DNA of 64,000 nt from CAYYAQ01 sp964469555 (GTDB lineage: Bacteria > Planctomycetota > UBA1135 > UBA2386). Of the stretch, positions 9,164 to 16,281 are shown one piece after another. The position numbers were made by a program, and so were the translations under genes. Under the pieces are notes generated by a model. The model did no database searches, was not told the origin of the DNA, and saw only the letters and a list, made by a program, of their open reading frames with translations. The stretch spans positions 1 to 64,000 of the forward strand of contig CAYYAQ010000007.1 of NCBI GenBank assembly GCA_964469555.1. Reading direction: 5' to 3'. Positions within the stretch are counted from its first letter, which is position 1; the number at the start of each line of letters is the position of its first letter.

Positions 9164-10674
9164 TGACGATCGACCAACAACCGGAGGTCAGCCGCAGCAT
9201 CTTCCGCGAAGCGAACGACGCGTTCTTCATCCTGCGTCCTGACGATCTGCGCATTCTCGATGTCAACCCGGCGGCGCAACGGCTCACCGGGCGGCGGCGC
9301 AAGGAGCTCCTCGCCATGTCGCTCCAGGACCTGGTGGAGACGCAGGGCGCCGAGGCGATCAGCGAGTTGATCCAGGCCTGCCAGTCGACTTCGTACTTCC
9401 TGGGCTCCGAGGGGTATCTCCTGAAGAAGGAGGATGGCAGCCGCGCGATTCAGTTGAGCGCCAGCCGGATCCACACGGAGCCCGAGACCCTCGCCCTGCT
9501 CGTTGTCCGGGATGTCTCCCGCCGGAAGGCACTCGAAGAGCAACTCCACCACGCGCGCCGGATGGAAGCGATCGGTCGACTCTCCGCAGGGGTTGCCCAC
9601 GAGTTCAACAACCTCCTCACGATCATCAACGGCTACTCGGCCCTTCTTCTCGAGAACGGTATCGACGAGGCGATGACAGGAGTCCTGGAGATCAAGAAGG
9701 CGGGAGAGCAGGCCGCGGACTTTACCCGACAGCTCCTCGACTTCGGTAGCAGGCAGGGCATCGAGACACGAGTGCTCGATCTGAGCGAGGTGATCGTAGG
9801 CATGGAGAGGATGCTTGTGCCGTTGCTCGGCGAGGGAATCGAGGTGGCGACGAAGCTCGAGTCCAATGGACTGTTCTTCGAAGCGGATCGCGGTCGGATT
9901 GAGCAGTTGCTCGTCAATCTCGCCGCGAACGCGCACGATGCCATGCCGACCGGCGGTCGACTGACGATCGAGACGCTCCGCGTAGAACTGAATTCGGACG
10001 ATATCGCGAGTCTGCCCGGCCTCGCCCGGGGGCCACACGTCTTGTTGCGGGTCTCGGACACCGGTTGCGGAATGGATTCCCCGACGGTCTCCCGGGCCTT
10101 CGAACCTTTCTTCACCACGAAGAAGAGGGAAGACGGGACCGGGCTCGGCCTCGCCATGGTGTACAGCGTCGTCAAGCAGAGTCGTGGGCACGTCGCGGTG
10201 ACGAGCCGACCGGAGGAGGGCACGACCTTCACCATCCACTTCCCGGCGACGGACAAGGCGATGATTCCGAAGAATCTGAACGGCGAGCCACCGGAACCGC
10301 CGCGGCCTGGCACGGAGAATGTCCTGCTGGTCGAGGATGACGAGAGCGTGCTCCGACTCGTGAAGGGCGTGCTCGAGGGGGCTGGCTACACGGTCCTGCC
10401 CTCATGCAACGGCAAGGATGCGCTGGCCACGAGTGAACGCCACGAGGGTCCGATTGACCTCGTGCTCACGGACTTTCTGATGCCGGGGATGCGCGGCGAC
10501 GAACTCGGACGGCGACTGACGGCGGCGCGTCCCGACGTTCGAGTGCTCTACATGTCGGGTTGCGTGAGTCTCGAGGGGACGGGCGCGGACTCCGAGGCCC
10601 TGGGTTCATTCATACGGAAGCCGTTTTCGCTGGACGACTTGGTCCGGCGCGTCCGGGCTGAATTGGATCGCTGA
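9163..10674 (+). CDS. PAS-domain hybrid sensor histidine kinase
   Basis: 503 residues, no TM segment, so cytoplasmic. Domains in order: PAS (about 8-118, with FFILRPDDLRILDVN), a dimerisation/phosphoacceptor region with H146 in GVAHEFNNLL, an ATPase domain with N boxes (NLAANAHDAM near 252-261), G1 DTGCGMD and G2 GTGLGLAMVYSVV, then a C-terminal receiver domain from about 387 with EDD, phospho-acceptor D437 in LTDFLMPGM and K486 in IRKPFS. All key residues are present, so an intramolecular phosphorelay to its own receiver is expected. There is no output domain and no Hpt here. The ATG overlaps the stop of the TPR kinase, linking Ser/Thr and His/Asp signalling in one unit. I chose ATG 9163; upstream codons in this frame overlap the kinase gene and are not coding-like. 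Confidence 0.93.
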   Translation: MTIDQQPEVSRSIFREANDAFFILRPDDLRILDVNPAAQRLTGRRRKELLAMSLQDLVETQGAEAISELIQACQSTSYFLGSEGYLLKKEDGSRAIQLSASRIHTEPETLALLVVRDVSRRKALEEQLHHARRMEAIGRLSAGVAHEFNNLLTIINGYSALLLENGIDEAMTGVLEIKKAGEQAADFTRQLLDFGSRQGIETRVLDLSEVIVGMERMLVPLLGEGIEVATKLESNGLFFEADRGRIEQLLVNLAANAHDAMPTGGRLTIETLRVELNSDDIASLPGLARGPHVLLRVSDTGCGMDSPTVSRAFEPFFTTKKREDGTGLGLAMVYSVVKQSRGHVAVTSRPEEGTTFTIHFPATDKAMIPKNLNGEPPEPPRPGTENVLLVEDDESVLRLVKGVLEGAGYTVLPSCNGKDALATSERHEGPIDLVLTDFLMPGMRGDELGRRLTAARPDVRVLYMSGCVSLEGTGADSEALGSFIRKPFSLDDLVRRVRAELDR

Positions 10675-10751
10675 CAAGCGTTTTGGCGATTGGTCCGTGC
10701 GCTGAGGGGTGGCCTGCACTCCGGTTGGAGACATCACCACCGGGGGATTTC

Positions 10752-11321
10752 ATGAACCCGATCCACCGCAGACGCTCCCTCGCCTCCGCTCTCCTGCTCG
10801 CTCTCCCGCTCTGTGCCGCCTCTCTCGGCGCGCAGGGCTACACGATTCAGACCGACACCGTGCTCATCACGTGGTCCGATGGCATCAGGACGCGGATGGA
10901 CGTCCACTACCCGACGGCGGCAGCGCCCTCGCGCGGATGGCCCGGCGTCCTCTGCTCCCACGGCTCCGGAGGCAACCGCGGTCGCATAGGAGTGATGGCC
11001 AAGCACCTCGCTCGCCAGGGCTACATGGCCTTCGCCTACGACATCCGGCCCTTCGGCGTGACCAGCACGATACTGAACCCTCCGACGTTCGACGCGTCGC
11101 AGGAACGTCGGGTGCTCGACGGCGCCGAGTCCTTCTTCCTGATGGAGAATCTCTACGGGACGAAGTTCGACTACGAGAATCTCGCCGCGGTCGGTCGGTC
11201 GATGGGTGGCGGCATCAGCTTGAAGCTGGCCGCGCAAGGGAAGAAACCCGCGAAGTCACCCAAGACGCCCCGGACGATCCAGGTCGCCGCGCCGACGAAA
11301 TCGAGACTCACGTTGCAGTAA
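10752..11321 (+). pseudogene. Truncated exported alpha/beta hydrolase
   Basis: ATG 10752 follows a GGGGG SD. A signal peptide (to about residue 28, SLGAQ) leads into an alpha/beta-hydrolase N-terminal half of S9/S15-peptidase or dienelactone-hydrolase type: PGVLCSHGSGGNRGR, YDIRPFG and the nucleophile elbow VGRSMGGG with Ser150. After about residue 165 homology ends in a basic, low-complexity tail and TAA at 11319, so the second half with the catalytic Asp and His is gone. The same frame then continues into a thioredoxin-like remnant. I read this as a gene truncated by deletion; a very short functional protein is unlikely because the triad is incomplete. Confidence 0.7.
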
Positions 11322-11693
11322 TCAGGGCTCGCTCAACTCGACATCGCCTTGGCGAAGGCGAAGAAGGAGGGGCGACTCGTGCTCGTCGGCCTGTTCGGTG
11401 CGGAGACTTGATGACCAAGCACACGCTTTGAGGACCGTTCGCTCTCAGTCATCGTGAACGATTCCAATCTCATCAAGGCCTCGATGGATCTCCTCCGCGT
11501 GATCATTCGGCGACCACACGCGTACAAGTTCCTGCGCAAGCACCCGACGTCAGGCATGCCTTGTCTCGCGATCATGAACGGGAAGGGCAGGCTGCTCGGC
11601 GGCGTGCGAATCCTTTCCGCGGACGCGGCCTCGGATCTGATAGGCCGAATCGAGGGGGCGCGAAAGAAGGTGACCAAGAAACGATCGTTCTGA
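11322..11693 (+). pseudogene. Thioredoxin-like gene remnant with tandem in-frame TGA
   Basis: Continuous frame after the TAA at 11319-11321: LDIALAKAKKEGRLVLVGLF then GAET, two consecutive TGA codons (11409-11414), PSTRFEDRSLS, and an uninterrupted 85-codon tail ending VTKKRSF with TGA at 11691-11693. The first part is a thioredoxin-fold beta1-alpha1-beta2 start, and PCLAIMNGKGRLLGG is the cis-Pro region and following strand. Aligned without gaps to an A-D-W-C-P-P-C type thioredoxin motif, the two TGA codons sit on the first Cys and the next position, and the second Cys is Ser. No start codon precedes it in frame. Simplest reading: pseudogene; a selenocysteine reading is discussed in the findings. 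GTG 11454 could start a short product. Confidence 0.5.
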
Positions 11694-11705
11694 GCATTCC
11701 GACCG

Positions 11706-11745
11706 GCGAGAGGGGCAACGGGGTTTCCACCCTGTTGCCTCTCGC
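11706..11745 (+). terminator. Strong stem-loop after the thioredoxin-like remnant
   Basis: GCGAGAGGGGCAACGGGG pairs with CCCTGTTGCCTCTCGC across a 6-base loop, with one bulge and one mismatch. It starts 13 bases after the stop at 11693, where a terminator would be expected. No T tract follows, and since the stem is symmetrical it could also serve the cold-shock gene arriving from the other strand. Confidence 0.5.
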
Positions 11746-11891
11746 TGTGTACAGAACGGCGCGCGCGCCTGGATGTCGTCGGGAGGTCTGCGTCGGAGCA
11801 GTTTCCCCCACGACAGCCTCTCGGATTGGCTTCTTGACCGCGGTCGGCGGGGGCGCCGGCGAGTTGGCGCGCGACCTGCGGAGTGGTGCGA

Positions 11892-12095
11892 CTAGTCGGC
11901 GGACGGCTTGACGTTCTCGGCGCGGGGACCCTTCGGGCCATCGCCAACGTCGAACTCTACTTTCTGTCCTTCGCGAAGCTCGTCGTACGAAGTGTCGATC
12001 ACTGACGACATGTGGAAGAAGATGTCCTTCCCGTCGCCGGTGTCGATGAATCCGAAGCCCTTATCTGTCAAACGCTTGATCGTTCCTTCTGCCAT
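11892..12095 (-). CDS. Cold-shock domain protein
   Basis: A 67-residue CspA-type protein, a single OB-fold that binds single-stranded nucleic acid in the cytoplasm and melts RNA structure. Seen: MAEGTIKRL, the RNP1-like KGFGFID (12-18), the RNP2-like DIFFHMS (24-30) and the closing GPRAENVKP; length is exactly that of the family. Its upstream region is unusual for a small gene: more than 700 bases with no convincing gene, including a near-perfect palindrome at 12166-12187. Long structured leaders are known for cold-shock genes, so post-transcriptional control is plausible but only inferred. Confidence 0.95.
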   Translation of the reverse strand: MAEGTIKRLTDKGFGFIDTGDGKDIFFHMSSVIDTSYDELREGQKVEFDVGDGPKGPRAENVKPSAD

Positions 12096-12165
12096 GTGTT
12101 CTCTGCTTTTGGGGGGTAGTTAGTTCCGCCTTCGCCTCTGCTGGAATGCCAGGGTCTCCACCGGA

Positions 12166-12187
12166 GCCGAAACCATATGGTTCGGCC
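12166..12187. promoter_or_regulatory. Palindrome upstream of the cold-shock gene
   Basis: AACCATATGGTT is a perfect 12-base palindrome, extended by GCCGA on the left and CGGC on the right, 71-92 bases upstream of the cold-shock start (12095, minus strand). It could be an operator for a dimeric regulator or a hairpin in the leader RNA. Confidence 0.3.
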
Positions 12188-12832
12188 CCACAGATGCCAG
12201 TAGGTTCTCCCTCTACCTATGCGCCGTCACGAAGGTTTGACGGTCGGAGGTCCCCAACCCCGGAAATCCACGCTCAGACGGGGGCTGGGGCGGCGCTGCG
12301 CCGGCGATATTCGCGGATGGGAGGCTTGGGGGCAGGGATGGCGTCACGCGGCGAGGGCGTCGGTTGCGGCCCGCCGTCCAGCTGCCGGGGCCCTGGTCTT
12401 CTCTCTGAGCGTCTCTGATGCGCCGCACGAACCTCGATGAGGGCCTCGCGTGCCGGACTGGCCAGGGGGACGCGAGGTTTCTCATACGGCTGCCTCTCTG
12501 CGAAGAAGAGCCGACGACTGGGCTCGAATCTCCCGCCAGCGAGGTCTCCGTGCAGACGCACTTCGTCAGCGTCACGCCGCTGCTCGCGTAGAAGTCGCCG
12601 GCCTCGGGTACGGTTCCGGGACGTTCCTGGCCATCGCTGCGTGGTTCGCGTGGTACAGCCTGCACGGCGCTCCAGCCGTGGAGTTGCGGTCGCCGCGCCG
12701 CCACGCATGAATCGGATCGCACGGATTCCTGGGCGGCCTGAAGAGCCGACTTGCGCCGGAGCCGAGCGACGAATCGCGACTACCGGCGTGACAAGACGCG
12801 GCTCGATTGGGATCATGCGAAGGTTGTCCTTC
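12188..12832. other. Long intergenic stretch without a convincing gene
   Basis: Open frames here are arginine- or proline-rich and look like non-coding high-GC sequence. The only coding-like piece is about 30 residues around 12600-12690 on the plus strand (GLGYGSGTFLAIAAWFAW), which could be a leftover of a membrane protein. Nothing else is supported. Confidence 0.4.
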
Positions 12833-12842
12833 GGAGATACCC

Positions 12843-13608
12843 ATGACGCACACTCAACTCTCGCGGCGAAATTTCGTTCGCGACGATGTCCCTCGGCTCG
12901 ATGATGACCTATTCGCTGGTCGAGTCGCTTTTTTCGAGTGACGCCTTCGACGCCAAGATCCGTCCGGTCACGAACAAGTGGTTGACGGATCTGAATGACC
13001 TCTCGTGTTCGGTCAAGGCGGGCAAGCTTCGCCAGGTGGAGTGGCAGATGAAGGTCGAGGAACTCTTCGCGAAAGTCGAACTGCAGGAGCTCCTGAAACT
13101 GATCGACTTCGAGAACTTCAAGAAGCGCGCCCGCTTCTCGGAACAGGGTGAGCGTGGCAACACGTTCAGCTTCCCCAAGGTCGAGGGCGTGCCCACGAGC
13201 CTGGAGTTCGGCAAGCAGATCTTCGCGTTGAAGAAGGGGCAGTCCGTGATCCCTCACGGCCACAACAACATGACGACGGCTTTCATGATCCTGCAAGGAG
13301 ACTTCCGCGGTCGCCACTATCAACGACTCGAGGACGGGGAGAAGGACATCATGATCCGCCCGACGATCGACGAGAAGTTCGGCCCCGGTGATTGCTCGAC
13401 GGTTTCCGACTTCCGCGACAACATCCACTGGTTCAAGGCGCTCACAGGCCCCGCGTTCGTGTTCAACGTCCACGTGCTCAACATCCGCGACCGGAAGAAG
13501 TTCGGCAGTGGTCGAGTCTACGTCGATCCGACGGGCGAGAAGCTGCGCGGCGGGATGATCCGCGCGCCCCGCATCTCGAGACGCAAGGCGAAGAAGCTGT
13601 TCGGCTGA
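12843..13608 (+). CDS. Cupin-type protein; Tat leader in another frame
   Basis: The main open frame (ATG 12886 to TGA 13608, 240 residues) encodes a helical N-terminal part and a cupin-like beta-barrel with the metal-ligand-like HGHNNMTTAFMILQGDF and a later DNIHWF. ATG 12886 has no SD. Upstream, ATG 12843 has a good SD (GGAG at 12834-12837) and starts MTHTQLSRRNFV, a twin-arginine leader, in the previous frame; frame +1 continues ATMSLGSMMTYSLVESLF as the hydrophobic half of the same leader. One missing base near 12875-12883 would join them. So the gene was probably a Tat-exported cupin, now frameshifted or mis-sequenced inside the leader. Function unknown. Confidence 0.65.
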
Positions 13609-13770
13609 GACTGGCGCTAGTGCAGTGAGTGAAGAGACTCTGGAAGCCACCTCTGTCGCACAAGACGTGTCACGAGGGGAACATCTCACATCGCGCCGAA
13701 CTGTTTTGCGCGGCCCTATCGGTGATGAACCTTCTCGTCTGCGCAAGGCCTGACGTATGATCCCTTGCCG

Positions 13771-14517
13771 ATGTCTTCGTGGTCCGAGATTCCGATGGCC
13801 GGTGGCACGCATCGTTTCCTGACGACGTGCTGGAGCCTCGTCGCGAAGGCTGGGGACTCTGACGAGAAGGGTCGGCGTGCGTTCGAGGAGTTGTGTGCGC
13901 AGTACTGGCCGCCGATCTTCGCGTTCGCACGGCGTCGAGGGCATGCGCCAGACGACGCGTTGGATCTCACTCAGGGTTTCTTTCTCGATTTGCTCGCGCG
14001 CGATGGCGTGGATCGTGCCGACCAGGGACGCGGACGGTTCCGGACGTTCTTGCTCGCGTGCTTCACGAACTTCCTCTCGAACGAACACGATCGGGCGCAG
14101 GCGCAAAAACGCGGCGGCGGGCGGACGCTCATCTCGCTCGACTCAGAAGAGGCGGAGCAGCGCTACGGTGTCGAGGCAGTGGACGACGTCAGCCCCGACA
14201 TGATCTTCGAACGGCGCTGGGCGCTCGCCGTCATCGATCGGGTGATGGCCCGGTTGCGCGGTGAGTTCGCGGACCGTAGGCGAGAGGCGAGGTTCAAGGC
14301 GCTCGAGGTCTACCTCCAGGACCCTGACCCGGCCCTGACCTACAAGCAGACCGCGGACCGGCTCGGCATGAGCGAAGGTGCCGTCAAGGTGACCGTGCAC
14401 CGCATGCGCCAGCGTTTCCGCGAGCTGCTCGTCGAGGAGGTTTCCCAAACACTCGACGAAGGAATCGGCGCGAAGGACGAAATCGCCCACCTTCTGGCTG
14501 CGTTGGGCGGCGGATAG
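13771..14517 (+). CDS. ECF-type RNA polymerase sigma factor
   Basis: About 248 residues. Region 2: FEELCAQYWPPIFAFARRRG followed by the DALDLTQGFFLDLLAR helix; conserved planctomycete-style FRTFLLACFTNFLSNEHDR; then region 4 with YKQTADRLGMSEGAVKVTVHRMRQRFRELL as helix-turn-helix for -35 recognition. A charged linker separates the regions. Start: ATG 13771 (MSSWSEIP); ATG 13795 is also possible. A TATGAT -10-like element sits at 13756-13761. No anti-sigma factor is adjacent; instead a Ser/Thr kinase gene follows 75 bases downstream on the same strand, the arrangement seen in Planctomycetota where the kinase is thought to control the sigma factor. Confidence 0.9.
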   Translation: MSSWSEIPMAGGTHRFLTTCWSLVAKAGDSDEKGRRAFEELCAQYWPPIFAFARRRGHAPDDALDLTQGFFLDLLARDGVDRADQGRGRFRTFLLACFTNFLSNEHDRAQAQKRGGGRTLISLDSEEAEQRYGVEAVDDVSPDMIFERRWALAVIDRVMARLRGEFADRRREARFKALEVYLQDPDPALTYKQTADRLGMSEGAVKVTVHRMRQRFRELLVEEVSQTLDEGIGAKDEIAHLLAALGGG

Positions 14518-14537
14518 ACGCGAGAATCACGGTATTT

Positions 14538-14583
14538 AGGAATACTCGATCCGGCGTGTAACCATGCGGATCGGGTTCCTTTA
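14538..14583 (+). terminator. Stem-loop between sigma factor and kinase
   Basis: AGGAA..CTCGATCCG (14538-14553) pairs with CGGATCGGGTTCCT (14567-14580) and is followed by TTTA. It lies 20 bases after the sigma stop and 10 before the kinase ATG, so it could attenuate read-through or mask the kinase start. Confidence 0.4.
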
Positions 14584-14592
14584 CACAGCGGC

Positions 14593-16077
14593 ATGAGCCA
14601 CCAACCGAGCGATCAACCGAACCCCGCCCTCGATCCCAAGCGCCTGTTGGAAATGGCGATGGAGGGCATGACCGAGACTACGCGACCGCGGACTCCACCA
14701 CCGACTTCGGCAGAACTCGAGGCCGCGCTGCCTCAGTTCGACATCTCCGGGCTGATCGGCCAGGGCGGGATGGGAGCGGTCTACAAGGCGCGCGAGAAGA
14801 ATCTCGATCGCGTTGTTGCGCTGAAGATCCTGCGTCGGGAGACGGTTCAGGATCCGGAGTTCGAAGAACGCTTCGTGCGCGAGGCGCGGGCGCAGGCCTC
14901 GCTGAGTCACCCGAACATCCTCGCGATCTACGACTTCGGCGAGACCGAGGACTTCTTCTACATCGTCTCGGAGTACATCGACGGCGTAGACCTCCGCCAG
15001 CTGATGAAGATGGATCGGCTGTCGCCGGTGGAAGCGCTCAGGATGGTGCCGCAGATCTGCGACGCGTTGCAGTTTGCCCACGACCGCGGCGTCGTCCACA
15101 GGGACATCAAGCCGGAGAACATCCTGATCGACCAGGATGGGAAGGTGCGCATCGCGGACTTCGGGCTCGCGAAGATGCTCGGCGGGCACGACGTCACGCT
15201 CACGCGCACGGAGCAGGCGTTGGGCACGCCACACTACATGGCGCCCGAGCAGATGATGGGCGCGGGCCAAGTCGACCACCGCGCGGACATCTACGCGCTC
15301 GGCGTCGTGATCTACGAGATGCTGACGGGCGAGCTGCCGATCGGGCACTTCGCGATGCCGTCGCAGAAGGTGGGCACGCGCAAGGAACTCGACGAGGTGG
15401 TGATGCGCGCCTTGGCGCAGGCCGTCGAAGATCGATACCAGAGCGCGGGCGCGATCAAGTCGGACGTGGAAGGCGTGCCGAGCCACCCGGCGCCGAGTCA
15501 GGTCGCCTACGGCGAGGCGCGGTTGTGCAGGCGTCCGCTGGTCGGGCTCATCCTGTTGTTCGTGGGTTTCGTCGCGCTCATGGGTGGGGCTGCCCTCCTC
15601 TGGGATACGCAGGTCGAACATCAGTACCGCTACCAGCACCAGCTGGTCAAGATGTACGACGCTGCGATGCGGGAGATCCAGGTCTTTGAAGAGTCGACGG
15701 GCAAAGCCTGGACCGGAGAACTGCCGGACAAGCCGGGCCCGCTACCGGAAGAACCGACCGTGGATGCACTCTCCATTTGGGTTTTCATCGGCGCAGCCGC
15801 CGTGTTCCTGCTGTTGACGGTCATGATCCTTGGATTCTCCGGAATCACGACGATCAAGCACTCCGCCGGGCGCCTCTACGGACTTGGCCTCGCGGTGTTC
15901 GTCGCGTGGATCCTCCCTCTGGGCATCTTGAACGCAGCTGTGTTCGCGCCGCTCGGCTTGATCCGCGACCAGGACTTGTTGGCGGTCGTCGCGGTGCTCG
16001 TGATCCTGACCGTGATCGTGCTGGACCTGTTGTTCCTGCGCTGGCAGTGCGGTCGGCACCGCGCCGAGATGGCGTGA
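14593..16077 (+). CDS. Membrane Ser/Thr protein kinase
   Basis: A 494-residue Hanks-type kinase with all catalytic motifs: GQGGMGAVY (56-64), Lys78 in VALKIL, HRDIKPEN (169-176), DFG (189-191) and GTPHYMAPEQ. A short Pro-rich N-terminal extension precedes the catalytic domain. After about residue 310 there are four hydrophobic segments (near 312-335, 393-418, 428-452, 463-486), the first two separated by about 60 residues that probably face the periplasm, so the C-terminal part may act as a membrane sensor. It is paired with the ECF sigma gene upstream. Intervening stem-loop and the own ATG suggest that the two are expressed at different levels. Confidence 0.9.
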   Translation: MSHQPSDQPNPALDPKRLLEMAMEGMTETTRPRTPPPTSAELEAALPQFDISGLIGQGGMGAVYKAREKNLDRVVALKILRRETVQDPEFEERFVREARAQASLSHPNILAIYDFGETEDFFYIVSEYIDGVDLRQLMKMDRLSPVEALRMVPQICDALQFAHDRGVVHRDIKPENILIDQDGKVRIADFGLAKMLGGHDVTLTRTEQALGTPHYMAPEQMMGAGQVDHRADIYALGVVIYEMLTGELPIGHFAMPSQKVGTRKELDEVVMRALAQAVEDRYQSAGAIKSDVEGVPSHPAPSQVAYGEARLCRRPLVGLILLFVGFVALMGGAALLWDTQVEHQYRYQHQLVKMYDAAMREIQVFEESTGKAWTGELPDKPGPLPEEPTVDALSIWVFIGAAAVFLLLTVMILGFSGITTIKHSAGRLYGLGLAVFVAWILPLGILNAAVFAPLGLIRDQDLLAVVAVLVILTVIVLDLLFLRWQCGRHRAEMA

Positions 16078-16281
16078 GGGTCTCGTCGCTGCGAACCGCG
16101 CGTGCATCGCGCGATGGATGTGGTCGATCATCCCCTTCGGCCAGTATTTCTCGTGTGGGCGAAACAACGTGCCATGGTCACGGCCTTTGACGAACTTGAT
16201 GTCGAAGTCTGTGCCGAGCTTCGCTTGCCGCCGCGGAGGCCTTACCTTCCTCGCAACTCATTCGCAACCAAGGATCACCCC

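Noticed and set aside
12274..14106. A 610-codon open frame on the minus strand
   Set aside because: Antisense to the cupin and sigma genes, low-complexity and arginine-rich; no recognisable motif.
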